Made by a program: the position numbers and the translations under genes. Source: an uncultured Flavobacteriaceae bacterium (GTDB taxonomy: Bacteria > Bacteroidota > Bacteroidia > Flavobacteriales > Flavobacteriaceae). From it: a stretch of 64,000 nucleotides of DNA. A model generated the notes under the pieces. That model had not been told where the DNA came from. It was given only the letters and a program-made list of their open reading frames with translations, and searched no databases. The number at the start of each line of letters is the position of its first letter. Position 1 is the first letter of the stretch. The stretch spans positions 1 to 64,000 of the forward strand of contig CANLQD010000011.1 in the NCBI GenBank assembly GCA_947493175.1. The letters run 5' to 3'. Below, one piece after another: positions 37,080-46,008 of the stretch.

Positions 37080-37625
37080 TTAGGGTTTATTAGGCTCAGT
37101 GATTTTTTCTTCAATTCGCTTTAAAATTACCAGATACTTTTCAAATTGACTTAAACCGTCAATTCCAAATTCCGGTGTCAAAATAATCCGGTCCGTTTCT
37201 TCTGCGATAGTTTCTATATACACTCTTTCGTTTAATAAGTTTTCCATTAAGATTTTGTCGGATGCAAGTTTTACCAGCAAGTTTTTATCTCCTCCAAACC
37301 AAAATTGTTTCCTAATTGGCTGTGGAATGAAGGCTCTTCTTTTTGGAAGTATGAAATCAAGAAAATTATTCCAAAGGTCTCTTGGGAAAATAGTTAAGTC
37401 GGTTTCATAATTTTTGTTCAAATAGAGAATTATTCGAATCGGTTCGGTTACAGGCATGGCTCCACCAACCTCATTTGAATTTAGACTGATTTTTGTTCCA
37501 TCGATTTCGAGAATCCCTTTTTTGGGCTGATATATATGTTTCCCATGTGGAGTAACAATATTTTTAGTCTGTTTTTCTGAATAGTTTCCTCCGTAGTTTT
37601 TCGTTATTTCTTCAATGATGTTCAA
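37080..37625 (-). CDS. hypothetical protein, low-GC island
   Basis: 181 residues, soluble, no signal peptide. Sequence includes THGKHIYQPKKGILEIDG-like hydrophilic beta segments and FIPQPIRKQFWFGGDKNLL. I recognise no family. First minus-strand gene of the accessory island, with the lower GC content shared by its neighbours. Confidence 0.65.
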   Translation of the reverse strand: MNIIEEITKNYGGNYSEKQTKNIVTPHGKHIYQPKKGILEIDGTKISLNSNEVGGAMPVTEPIRIILYLNKNYETDLTIFPRDLWNNFLDFILPKRRAFIPQPIRKQFWFGGDKNLLVKLASDKILMENLLNERVYIETIAEETDRIILTPEFGIDGLSQFEKYLVILKRIEEKITEPNKP

Positions 37626-37877
37626 TTATAAAGGTTTTTGCAAATTGCCTGCCACGTCTAATATATGTTTTGTAGCAGGGCAAAATGTTACCTTGCTTTT
37701 TAATGTATTTACGCATTGGTTACTAACTTTTCAATTCTGCAAGCATTATACCTTCATGAAAAAACAACAACCATTCAATGAAACATCTAGCTGCTAAGCA
37801 TTTTACTATATTGACAAAAATAGGAAGCCCTTACCACACCTTAATTTCAATTTACAAACTTATCGGGATAGTGTCTT
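37626..37877. other. 252-bp island spacer with an imperfect palindrome
   Basis: Contains TTGCCTGCCAC (from about 37645) facing GTAGCAGGGCAA (to about 37683), an imperfect inverted repeat of about 39 bp. It differs from the GCYAACGG elements of other spacers. No gene seen. Confidence 0.5.
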
Positions 37878-40463
37878 TTATTTTTTTAAGATCAGATCAA
37901 TTTTATTGATATATGCTTTTGCATTATCGTTATTAGGGTTCAATTCAAGTGATTTTTTGTATTTAAGTAACGCATTTTTGTAATCTTTTGCTATATAATG
38001 TGCCTCGCCCAAACTATCATATAAGTTAGAATTCTCCGGAGATTGTGCTATGGCAAACTCAAACATTTCTATTGCTTTTTTTATCTCCTTTTTATTCAGT
38101 AAGTCATAACCAATCACATTTAAGGTCCAAATCAGGTTTGTATTATAATAAGAATCCTTTTCATTCTTAAGCGCATTAAATTTGGCTAGCCCATTTTTTT
38201 TATCCTTAATAAAATGAGGTTTAGTCAAAGCGTATAAATTGATTTTTGGATACTTGATCAGTTCTGTTTCTATTCTATTAAAAAGAGTTTCCCAATCTTT
38301 ATTAGCCGCTTCGGACTGATTGTTTACGATAACGATTTGCCCATAATTACTGTCGGGACAAATTAGCATGCCGCTTTTTACTCCATTAGAATCTCCACTT
38401 TTCGAATAGTAAAAACCTTCTTCTTTTGCAACTCCCATATCTTGCCATAAATATCCCATCCTATTGCCATTGGTATCTTTAAAAAGTGTTTTAGTTGCTT
38501 CTTTGACCATAGGGTCTGTACTTTCAAGCTGAAATTTCATGAACTTGGACAAGTCCGGTAAAGTGGTGATCATTCCAAAGCCACCACCCATAAGAGGATT
38601 TTTGAGCAAAGGAGCTATCGCATTTCTCTCATTGTAACCTGGTGCTAGATGCTTACGGTGTTTTTCAAAATCTTGCAAATACGTATTATGCATTTCGAGC
38701 TCCTTTAAAAAACTTTGTAATTGTTCTTTATATGGGCGTTTAGTTACCCGCTCTAAAATATATGCGGCCAGTTCGGAGCCTTCATCGTTGTAGCTATAAA
38801 AGGTACCAGGCTTGTGTTTTAATTTTACTGTTTTTAATTCTTCCAAAAAACTATTCATAGTATACTCGAACCCCTTTTCCTCATAAGTACCCATTGGAAT
38901 TTTTTCACGTATGTCTTTTAGTTTCTTAGGCTTATCAAAACCAATGGTGTGTGTCACCAAATGTTTAATCGTAATCGGTGTACCTTCGAACTCTAAGTTT
39001 GGATAATCACCTTTTAGGTACTTCCTTATATCATCCTCTAGGGTTATTTTACCTTCTATAACTGCTTTTGCAACTAATGAACCAACAAATACTTTTGAGA
39101 TAGAGGCGATTTCAAAAAGTGTGCTATCATTCGGCTTGTTCTCATTATTCCTTTCTAAGGATCCATAATAGTTTTGATACATTTTTCCATTTCGATAAAT
39201 AGCTACACTTATCGAGTTCAAGTTATCGTTGCTTATAGCTTCATTTGCGTATTGATCTATAAGTCCCGTTAGTTGCTTGAAGGATTTTTCTTTGAATTTT
39301 TGTCGATCGCCTTTAACGAGCTGAAGTTTTTCAATAGCGTTATCGTTTTTTGGATCTAATGATAATGATTTTGCATAGTTTAAGATAGAATTTTGCCACT
39401 CATCATTTATAAAATAGGCCTCTCCCAAACTATCATATAGATCTGCGTCGTTTGGCATTAGTGAAATGCCATATTGGAAAATTTTAATTGCAGTAATCGG
39501 ATCATTCATTTCATTTAACCATTCGTAGCCAATTGAATTTACAATAGAATTAAAATCCATTGCAATAAGGTCAGCCTCTGAAGCATGGCTTTTTTTGACA
39601 ATTTCTTGTAAAAATAAAGTGGGTCTTTCGGTGTCATTATATTTTGAATAGTGCTTAAAACCAATAGATTCTTTTGGAAACAAATTGGCAATCATAGTTT
39701 TATGGGCCCCTTTGTTCAGTTCTTTTTTTAAATCTATTTCAACATACTCTGAATAATTATGGAAAAGATATACCCGAACCTTCAAAGAGTTTAAATCGTA
39801 AATAGTAGAATATTGTGTCCCAAATAATTTGGAGCTAGAAAATTCTTGCATGGCCCTTCCGCAGTAAGATAGCGAGGGCTTTCCTTTGGAGTTTTTTAGA
39901 AATTTTATACCTCTTTGAAAGTTTTCCAACGCTACTTCTTCTTCAGATGAAGTTTGTGAATAGTAAAAATTTGAAAACGCTTTTTCTTTCTCTTTACCAA
40001 TAATAAGCTCGTCTCCTTCGGCTATCAAATAAGTACCTGTTCTATCAACAAAGACGATCTGACTACTCGATAATGAACTTAAGTTTATTGTAGATAAATA
40101 GTTCTTAACCTCTTCCACGGTCTGCATTTCCTGCATTATGTTTTTGATGGCAGTACCGATGTACATATTGGTTTTGCCCTCAGTATTATTAACGGGTAGA
40201 TATGGATTCGCAAAACCATCAAAAACCAAACCTGCTTCATTGATGCCTCCTTGGGCAAAATTATTGAGCAACCCCATATACATAACTCCGTACTTACCGT
40301 TGATTGCAGGTTCATACCAAAATTGGCTATTTGGACTTAACCAGTCTTCGTTGTTACCGACAACGGTTTTTCCATTTTTGGTTATTTTATACATGGTGCA
40401 AGGAAAAACCAATTGTATGTTTAGAATTATGGCAACTAGAAATAGTAAAAATTTAATCTTCAT
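37878..40463 (-). CDS. Ntn-hydrolase / serine beta-lactamase-like fusion with TPRs
   Basis: 861 residues. A signal peptide ends before Cys22, which becomes the N-terminal nucleophile of an Ntn acylase-like domain (22 to about 260; C-TMYKITKNG, VVGNNEDW, GGINEAGLVFDG) of the choloylglycine/acyltransferase type. A TPR-like stretch (about 335-380) is followed by a beta-lactamase-like serine hydrolase (about 400-740) with SISK at 454-457, Tyr558-Asn-Asp in place of YxN, and KSG at 688-690. A second TPR stretch (about 795-845) repeats the first (both LYDSLGEA ... NNDNA-like). Exported; may cleave amide or ester bonds in acylated molecules. Start overlaps the GntR stop by 4 bp, so the pair forms one operon. 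Confidence 0.85.
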   Translation of the reverse strand: MKIKFLLFLVAIILNIQLVFPCTMYKITKNGKTVVGNNEDWLSPNSQFWYEPAINGKYGVMYMGLLNNFAQGGINEAGLVFDGFANPYLPVNNTEGKTNMYIGTAIKNIMQEMQTVEEVKNYLSTINLSSLSSSQIVFVDRTGTYLIAEGDELIIGKEKEKAFSNFYYSQTSSEEEVALENFQRGIKFLKNSKGKPSLSYCGRAMQEFSSSKLFGTQYSTIYDLNSLKVRVYLFHNYSEYVEIDLKKELNKGAHKTMIANLFPKESIGFKHYSKYNDTERPTLFLQEIVKKSHASEADLIAMDFNSIVNSIGYEWLNEMNDPITAIKIFQYGISLMPNDADLYDSLGEAYFINDEWQNSILNYAKSLSLDPKNDNAIEKLQLVKGDRQKFKEKSFKQLTGLIDQYANEAISNDNLNSISVAIYRNGKMYQNYYGSLERNNENKPNDSTLFEIASISKVFVGSLVAKAVIEGKITLEDDIRKYLKGDYPNLEFEGTPITIKHLVTHTIGFDKPKKLKDIREKIPMGTYEEKGFEYTMNSFLEELKTVKLKHKPGTFYSYNDEGSELAAYILERVTKRPYKEQLQSFLKELEMHNTYLQDFEKHRKHLAPGYNERNAIAPLLKNPLMGGGFGMITTLPDLSKFMKFQLESTDPMVKEATKTLFKDTNGNRMGYLWQDMGVAKEEGFYYSKSGDSNGVKSGMLICPDSNYGQIVIVNNQSEAANKDWETLFNRIETELIKYPKINLYALTKPHFIKDKKNGLAKFNALKNEKDSYYNTNLIWTLNVIGYDLLNKKEIKKAIEMFEFAIAQSPENSNLYDSLGEAHYIAKDYKNALLKYKKSLELNPNNDNAKAYINKIDLILKK

Positions 40464-41101
40464 TTATTTATCGATTTTAACCAGTTAATGAGTGAGTCTA
40501 CCCCCACTAAATTATTTTCTGCAAAAGCCTCAGTTGCTTTTTGAAGTTGTTTTTTTTGTAGATGATTAATAATGGTTTCATGCTGAGCGATGGATTTTTC
40601 AACCGTTTTGTTCATAGCCATATAGGCATATTCGTAACGCTTTGATTGCTTGTGCAGATTCTTAATCGCTTTTAGCAATCGCTTATTTGGACAATTTGAA
40701 ACCAATAATAAGTGCCAATGTTCATCGAGCTCTACTATTTTTTTTGAAGAGTTGGTCTTTAAAATTTCAGCATTGGTTTGAATAAGTTCATCCATTACTT
40801 GCTTTGATGGAATACCTGATAATTCCAGTGCAAATGACTCTAATTTGGCCCTTAAGGGATATATTTCTAAAACATCTTCTTCTGAAAGTTTAGCTAGTCG
40901 AAAACCTCTTCTAGGTTCGGATATTACGATGTCTTCCCATACTAACTGTTGAAGAGCTTCTCTGAGAGGTGTTCTACTAACGTTAAGCAAACTTGCCAAA
41001 TTGTTTTCACGCATTGGTTCGTTTGGCTTTATCTTGTTGGTAATAATCAAGCTCCACAGGGCATTGATTATCTGGGTTTTTAGGGATTCCTGATATATCA
41101 T
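40460..41101 (-). CDS. GntR family regulator, FCD subfamily
   Basis: 213 residues. N-terminal winged helix: LKTQIINALWSLIITNKIKPNEP, then NNLASLLNVSRTPLREALQQL and ISEPRRGFRLA; the C-terminal all-helical FCD domain has LEIYPLRAKLESFALEL, ELDEHWHLLL and QHETIINHL with candidate metal-binding His. It likely senses a carboxylate or metal and represses the acylase fusion it overlaps (4 bp). A 34-bp perfect palindrome ends 4 bp upstream of its start codon. Confidence 0.92.
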   Translation of the reverse strand: MIYQESLKTQIINALWSLIITNKIKPNEPMRENNLASLLNVSRTPLREALQQLVWEDIVISEPRRGFRLAKLSEEDVLEIYPLRAKLESFALELSGIPSKQVMDELIQTNAEILKTNSSKKIVELDEHWHLLLVSNCPNKRLLKAIKNLHKQSKRYEYAYMAMNKTVEKSIAQHETIINHLQKKQLQKATEAFAENNLVGVDSLINWLKSINK

Positions 41102-41104
41102 ATA

Positions 41105-41138
41105 TAAAATTGCATATTGTATACAATATGCAATTTTA
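41105..41138. promoter_or_regulatory. 34-bp perfect palindrome, GntR operator candidate
   Basis: TAAAATTGCATATTGTA is followed immediately by its exact reverse complement, centred between 41121 and 41122. The core TTGTATACAA is of the type bound by FCD-GntR dimers. It begins 4 bp before the GntR start codon (minus strand), where a bound repressor would block both promoter and ribosome access. Confidence 0.85.
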
Positions 41139-41295
41139 CGATTTTTTTATAAAAATTACTATTAAGTTGCACACATTTTAAGTCTGCTCCTCAATAAATT
41201 GATTTTATACTGTCCGAAAAACAGGGAAGCCTTCAAAAGGGGTAAGTCTTCAGTTCATTGTACCATTCTAATTTCTTCATTTTTTTTAAATTACC

Positions 41296-41428
41296 GCTAG
41301 CAGGTTTGTGCGCGATTGGTTGCGGACATTTTCCTTTGGAAAAGTCCGTCTGAATTTAAATATAATTGATTGCGGGAATTTCCGATCTCAATTAATTATA
41401 TAACGTATTGCGTGTTTTTATGTTAGGC
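41296..41428. repeat. attC-like element d (133 bp)
   Basis: Reading the minus strand, it starts with GCCTAAC, a canonical attC RYYYAAC core whose TAA is the stop codon of the gene at 41423, and ends near CCTGCTAGCGG. Internal blocks TGATTGCGGGAATTTCCGA (41367-41385) and AATTAATTATA (41390-41400) recur in element e. A strong hairpin GGACATTTTCC / GGAAAAGTCC lies inside. Confidence 0.6.
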
Positions 41429-41914
41429 CCTATATTTTTCAATCCACTTCAGGGCTTGCTGCTCTAAAATTCCGCCGATATTTTTTAAAGTCGCCCCGTC
41501 ATAGTAATAATTGTGACCAGAGACTTCTAACTCCCGCCATGCCAAATGGAGCAAATAGAATGTTTTAAGTCCGTATTCATGGTTACATTGGTTACAGAGT
41601 TTGTACAATTCCATTAAATTTTGCCGAATCCCTATTTCTTCTAAAATCAGTTGAAGGTGGTAGTGAGCCTTGGCAATGGTGGAATATTCTCCATGCTCTT
41701 CGTTAATTTTTAAGTCTTTCAGCACCGCCGAAACATAGCGTTTGATTTCGTATTCTTCAGCAGGTTTGGAAAAAGATGCCAACATATAAATGTTTTCTGT
41801 CGCTATTCCTTTTTCCAAAAGCTCAATTGCCCAATCTACCGTCAAATTATAGTCAAACGATTCGATCACATTGTGCCATCTTATTAAATCAGTATGTTTT
41901 GAATGATTGGTCAT
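41423..41914 (-). CDS. hypothetical protein, cassette-like single gene
   Basis: 163 residues, soluble and mostly helical: TVDWAIELLEKGIATENIYMLASFSKP, then a charged helix-rich middle (ATIAKAHYHLQLILEEIG region) and a C-terminal LHLAWRELEVSGHNYYYDG. Possibly an immunity-type or DUF2247-like protein, but I cannot support a family. The stop codon is part of attC-like element d. Confidence 0.65.
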   Translation of the reverse strand: MTNHSKHTDLIRWHNVIESFDYNLTVDWAIELLEKGIATENIYMLASFSKPAEEYEIKRYVSAVLKDLKINEEHGEYSTIAKAHYHLQLILEEIGIRQNLMELYKLCNQCNHEYGLKTFYLLHLAWRELEVSGHNYYYDGATLKNIGGILEQQALKWIEKYRA

Positions 41915-41962
41915 TTCAATATAAGACCTGAAGGTCTTCCTTACTTTGAATTCATAACAAAA

Positions 41963-42457
41963 TCAGCCATTGATCAATGCTTTTATTTTGGTATGGTACA
42001 AAACCATAATGAATTCTGGCCGTTGTTGGCAATAGTTATTTTTTAAACATTGTTTTTCCTTCTTTAAATCTCTTAATGCTTTCACAATACCTTCAACATT
42101 ATGCGCTTTCCCTACTGGTGAAGGAGAGCAGTTTGCTTGGGAACTCATGCTTAAAGCGCTTTTAAAATAACTATGTGGATCAATGAAACTCGGCAACAAT
42201 GTAGTTCTTTCAAGATTTACCATTCTATGCCCGGAACCTGCAATTTCCATTACCCTATCTGATGCGCCGATAAATTGAATTTTACCATTATTAACGACAA
42301 GGGCTTCAGCATATTTCGGATCATTATCGGCCATTGTAATGATATCACCACCAACATATACAACTGCTTTGTTTTCTGTGAGGTTCTTTTTGTTGTCTTT
42401 GCAAAAGAATGACAGTGATAGCAATAAAACTACCAGTAAGTGGATCTTTGTTTTCAT
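41963..42457 (-). pseudogene. truncated amidohydrolase (YtcJ-like) fragment
   Basis: 164 residues from the ATG at 42457, with a lipoprotein-like signal (VLLLSLSFFCKD). It matches the start of amidohydrolase-3 proteins: VYVGGDIITMADNDPKYAEALVV, GKIQFIGASDRVMEIAG and TLLPSFIDPHSYF. Intact members are about 550 residues, so three quarters are missing, and the metal-binding HxH is HSY. The C-terminal 20 residues do not look like the family. Most likely a remnant, not an active enzyme. Confidence 0.75.
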
Positions 42458-42476
42458 GGTTATCGTTTTAATTGAT

Positions 42477-42621
42477 GCCAACGGGTTTTTGCGATGATTT
42501 CGGCCTGAAAATCCGTTAAGATTTTTCGGTATGGAAATCGAACCATATTAAAAGTAGGAAATATTCTCTGTGTTATCCGGTCAAGGCTGAATTATAGTTA
42601 TTGTTCTGCGTTCCGCTTTTT
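42477..42621. repeat. island spacer g with GCCAACGG boundary
   Basis: GCCAACGG at 42477-42484 starts the spacer, 20 bp from the start codon of the amidohydrolase fragment (minus strand). The other end abuts the stop codon of the DUF1877 gene at 42622. Internal pairing is weaker than in elements a, d, e and i. Confidence 0.45.
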
Positions 42622-43152
42622 TTAGCCTGGGAAAACAAAAAGGTAATTTCTATTCCGTTTTGCTCTCCCGAAAATAGCTTTTAACTGTTCTATTCCCTCA
42701 ACTATATGCCTTTTATTAAATGCTTGGTTATTAGATTCGTCATCGTGCCAGACTTCAGGATAAATTCCATTCGAGTTTAGTTCAGAAGAATTATAGTTTT
42801 TTTCAAGTCCATTAACCGTTAGAGTCTGCAATAAATTGTCTATTTCCGCTATCTTGTCCGGTGCTATATAACCAATCGAATTGTCTGCAAGTTCATCAAG
42901 AACAACTTGGTTGAAATCTATATTTTCATAATCTGGTTTTTCTCCCAAAAAGTCTTTAGGGCAGAATATTTGTTCAACGGTTCCGTGATGTTTTGAGTCC
43001 AATATTTTTTTTAGAATAAATTCAATTCCAAATGCGTTTTGTTCGAGGGTTTCTAGCGATTCTGTTTCCGAAATCTTAAACAACGATGGTTTGTCCTTGA
43101 TTTTATCAAAGTCCGTTTTTTTGATTTCGTAAAAGGTTGAACTTTGTCCCAT
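42622..43152 (-). CDS. DUF1877 family protein (YfbM-like)
   Basis: 176 residues fitting DUF1877: MGQSSTFYEI at the start, a long helix and YIAPDKIAEIDNLLQTL, then a C-terminal IVEGIEQLKAIFGRAKRNRNYLFVF. These are small cytosolic proteins of unknown function with an odd scattered distribution, a frequent passenger of mobile gene islands. Confidence 0.78.
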   Translation of the reverse strand: MGQSSTFYEIKKTDFDKIKDKPSLFKISETESLETLEQNAFGIEFILKKILDSKHHGTVEQIFCPKDFLGEKPDYENIDFNQVVLDELADNSIGYIAPDKIAEIDNLLQTLTVNGLEKNYNSSELNSNGIYPEVWHDDESNNQAFNKRHIVEGIEQLKAIFGRAKRNRNYLFVFPG

Positions 43153-43228
43153 TTTTGAATTCTAATGACACACAATGTCCAATATATGGGCAGTGCGACT
43201 GTTTAAGGAGTATTATCATGTATAACTG

Positions 43229-44266
43229 TTATGAGCTTTTTTGCCTTTTCAGGATTTTGACAATTCTATTATTTATGATTTCTGACAAGTTCCAATTGTA
43301 CAGTTTAGAATCGGTTGTACTGTAAAACTGAATAACAACAGCATCAAGGTCTTTGTAATATTTTGCGAAACTCTGGTATCCCGGCACCCAGCCGTCATGT
43401 TCATACTCGTAAATAGAGGAATATATTTTCTGTTCTCCCTTTTCAAACAATGATCCATTGTTCAATGCCCTAACGAAAGTACCTACGTCTTCTGCCGTGG
43501 CTAACATACCGTGTTCGTCTGCCTTTAAGTCAAAGGGATGTCCTACATGATAGCCACTCATCACATCGTTCATATTCACTTCACATAGTGAACCGAAGGT
43601 TTTGTTGAGATTTAGCGGTATTAGAATTTCTTTCTGAATGAATCGGAAGTTCCCATAACCTAATACATCATCCATTATCTTATTGATCAACAGGTAATTC
43701 GTGTTACAATATTCATAATCTTCCCCGGGTTCAAAGTTGGCGGGCTTATCAAGAATCAATTCGAGACTTTCTTCATAAGTCTCTGTTGGAGCTGCCCAAA
43801 AATTCGGGGCGTTTGTAAAATTGGGAATGCCACTTCTATGCTGTATCATTAACCTCAAGGTAATTTTCTCAGCGTTTTCAATTCTTCCTACAAGCTCTGG
43901 TAAATAATCAGCGATGGTTTTGTCCAAAGAAAGACGTCCATCATTTACTAATTTGGTGACAGCCACGGCGTCATATAGTTTGCTAACGCTGGCAATCTTA
44001 AATAAGGCATCGGATTTGGCAGGTATCTTAGATTCTCTATTGTGCCAACCTGAAGCAAAATATTGGGGTGATTTGCCAGTTTGGTCTACATAAACAATCA
44101 TTCCGTCAAATCCATGATCAATGGCTTCATCTAACTGTCCTTGAACCGTATTAGGGAGTGGAAGTATCCATGCCTTTACCAAAAGCCATGGTACAAAAAA
44201 TAAGGAGATTGCCGTGCCAAGAAATAGTACAATTCTAATTATTTGTTTGACTCGTTTCTTTTTCAT
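43229..44266 (-). CDS. serine hydrolase, beta-lactamase family
   Basis: 345 residues from the ATG at 44266; the frame extends 10 codons to a TTG next to attC-like element i. A signal anchor (RIVLFLGTAISLFFVPWLL) is followed by the class C-like domain: ASVSK (SxxK Ser/Lys), EYCNTNY (YxN) and a weak third motif near HDGWVPGY (H-x-G). Penicillin-binding-protein-like esterase or D-peptidase at the periplasmic side. Single cassette-like gene. Confidence 0.87.
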   Translation of the reverse strand: MKKKRVKQIIRIVLFLGTAISLFFVPWLLVKAWILPLPNTVQGQLDEAIDHGFDGMIVYVDQTGKSPQYFASGWHNRESKIPAKSDALFKIASVSKLYDAVAVTKLVNDGRLSLDKTIADYLPELVGRIENAEKITLRLMIQHRSGIPNFTNAPNFWAAPTETYEESLELILDKPANFEPGEDYEYCNTNYLLINKIMDDVLGYGNFRFIQKEILIPLNLNKTFGSLCEVNMNDVMSGYHVGHPFDLKADEHGMLATAEDVGTFVRALNNGSLFEKGEQKIYSSIYEYEHDGWVPGYQSFAKYYKDLDAVVIQFYSTTDSKLYNWNLSEIINNRIVKILKRQKSS

Positions 44267-44302
44267 TTTATCGGAAGATGTTTCACTTGAATCCAATTCT
44301 GA

Positions 44303-44352
44303 CTAACGGTTAAATTTAGTGCAATTTTCCTACACGAAATTTGATGCGTTAG
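44303..44352. repeat. attC-like element i (50 bp)
   Basis: CTAACGG at 44303-44309 faces CGTTAG at 44347-44352, with AAATTT repeated inside on both arms. Same length class as element a (51 bp). It ends 7 bp from the TTG frame start of the serine hydrolase. Confidence 0.6.
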
Positions 44353-44392
44353 CTTAAGATGTTAATAGAGTTTCTTTATACGGGGAATTGTA

Positions 44393-44515
44393 GCTAACGG
44401 AATAGTCTAAGATTAGTTGCGGAAAGTTAGCGTTGATTTTCTGCTTGTAGTAAAGGTAATCGATTGCATGAATTTCCGAGTGTAAATTCTGCTCGTAATT
44501 AATTATACAGCACTT
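44393..44515. repeat. attC-like element e (123 bp)
   Basis: GCTAACGG at 44393-44400 opens an inner inverted repeat closing with GTTAGC at 44426-44431. CGATTGCATGAATTTCCGA (44461-44479) and AATTAATTATA (44497-44507) are shared with element d in the same order and orientation. It lies 60 bp beyond the stop codon of the gene at 44575. Confidence 0.6.
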
Positions 44516-44574
44516 GAGTTTGATTCTCTTTAAATTGATATACGGATCAGAAAGAACAAAAGAGAGAATTGGAC

Positions 44575-45249
44575 TTAATGTTTAATTCCGGTTCTACTAT
44601 TTTTGTTTTTGAACAAAATTCGGGCAAACCAACAAAAAACTATAAGGGCCCATAAACCTAAGAATGGACCTAAATCTAGTAAGCCGGCATCAGCCGGTGC
44701 CGTGGGGAATGTTACCATATTTAGGGTAAAAAGACCTGCTGAAATCAGACAGCCGATCCATCCCAATAGTTTATTGAAATTATAACTTTTCGCAATGTTG
44801 ATTCCGAACAAAAACCACGATATGGTTATGAAAATATCGAAAGCAACATCTAATCCTGCTTGCACTCTATTTGCTCCTTTGAAAGATGCTCTTAATAATG
44901 ATTTTGCATCTTCAGAATTCGCTGCTTCCGTTGCAGTGGCATGCCATATCAAGTTTGCCTGTTGCACCACAATAAATGAACAAGCAATCGCAGCCCCAAT
45001 AATTCCAAATAAATAGGCTATTTCTAGTGTTGGTGTGTGAGACTCCCTTTTTAAAAAACTGTAAAGTCCCATAAAAGCAATAATCCATAATAATGGAAAA
45101 GTGAACCCTAGCAATCTGCTCATGCTATCCGGAATAAATGGCAGAATAGCCGCAGCGAAGTAAAATATAATTGAAAGAATACCGGCTATTGCTCCGATTT
45201 TTTCTAAATGGTGAATTGTACTCCTTTTTTGTTTCATTCTCTTACTCAT
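44575..45249 (-). CDS. membrane protein of unknown function, six helices
   Basis: 224 residues with six hydrophobic helices: about 14-36, 46-65, 78-97, 135-154, 161-180 and 191-212. Sequence between helices is short. Looks like a DUF4386-type integral membrane protein, but only the topology is secure. The start could be Met at codon 5. Confidence 0.7.
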   Translation of the reverse strand: MSKRMKQKRSTIHHLEKIGAIAGILSIIFYFAAAILPFIPDSMSRLLGFTFPLLWIIAFMGLYSFLKRESHTPTLEIAYLFGIIGAAIACSFIVVQQANLIWHATATEAANSEDAKSLLRASFKGANRVQAGLDVAFDIFITISWFLFGINIAKSYNFNKLLGWIGCLISAGLFTLNMVTFPTAPADAGLLDLGPFLGLWALIVFCWFARILFKNKNSRTGIKH

Positions 45250-45543
45250 GTTAAATTACTGTATCGATCAATCGGTGATTGTCATTCAAGACTTTCAATG
45301 ATATAGACGTAGCATATGTAAAATTGGTTGCCTCGTCTTTTAATTCGAAATGTTTTTATAGTTTGTGGCTAACAGTTCGGTTCAGGTTCGTTGTAGTGAC
45401 TCGTCCGAAGGACAATCTAGCCAAACCCAAAGAAAGTTTGTTTCGCGTGATTTCCTTTTAGGAAATCCGTGATCAGTAAATTATAGTATCGATGAAAAAG
45501 CAGTAAGTCGAGTATCTTAAGGATCCATCAAAAAACTTAAGAT
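45250..45543. other. 294-bp island spacer with element f
   Basis: GCTAACAG at 45368-45375 and a downstream GCGTGATTTCC / GGAAATCCGTGAT hairpin (about 45447-45474) form a degenerate relative of elements d and e. No gene seen. The IS110 remnant starts at the end of this spacer. Confidence 0.45.
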
Positions 45544-46008
45544 ATGGAAACTCAAATTACTACTCGTCCTAAGTTATTCATTGGAATCGACGCAGTTTAG
45601 AAGGTACTATAAGGCGCATTACAAGAAGGATTATATATGACTCGGGAGCATTCTTGGAATAGGAGGCATGGTGGCTTGTCGTATCTTAAGTGAATTGGGA
45701 GACCTTAGACGCTTCAATAATGTGAAGCACTTGACAGGTTATATGGGCTGTACCCTGAGGTATACCAGAGCGGAACCACTCATAAAACCATGGGCATGAC
45801 CATGCGTGCCCATCGCTTGATACGCAGTTATTTTGTGGAAGCCTCATGGCAGGCCATACGGGCAGATCCTGTAATGCAGGCTTATTACAGAAAGCATCAA
45901 GGTAAGAACGTGAAGCGTATCATTGTCAAAGTGGCGAGAAAATTGCTTAGTGGAATCTTGGCCGTTATGAAGATCGAAGTTCCCTATACCATAGGTGTAG
46001 TGGAATAG
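45544..46008 (+). pseudogene. IS110-family transposase remnant
   Basis: The first codons read METQITTRPKLFIGIDA, the start of the DEDD domain of IS110-type transposases (first catalytic Asp in GID), then a stop. After a large deletion the C-terminal Transposase_20 part follows: IGGMVACRILSELGDLRRFNNVKHL in one frame and GMTMRAHRLIRSYFVEASWQ and NVKRIIVKVARKLLSGILAVMK in another. Intact genes are over 300 codons; about half is missing and at least one frameshift is present, so it is inactive. It is the only plus-strand unit in the island. Confidence 0.88.
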
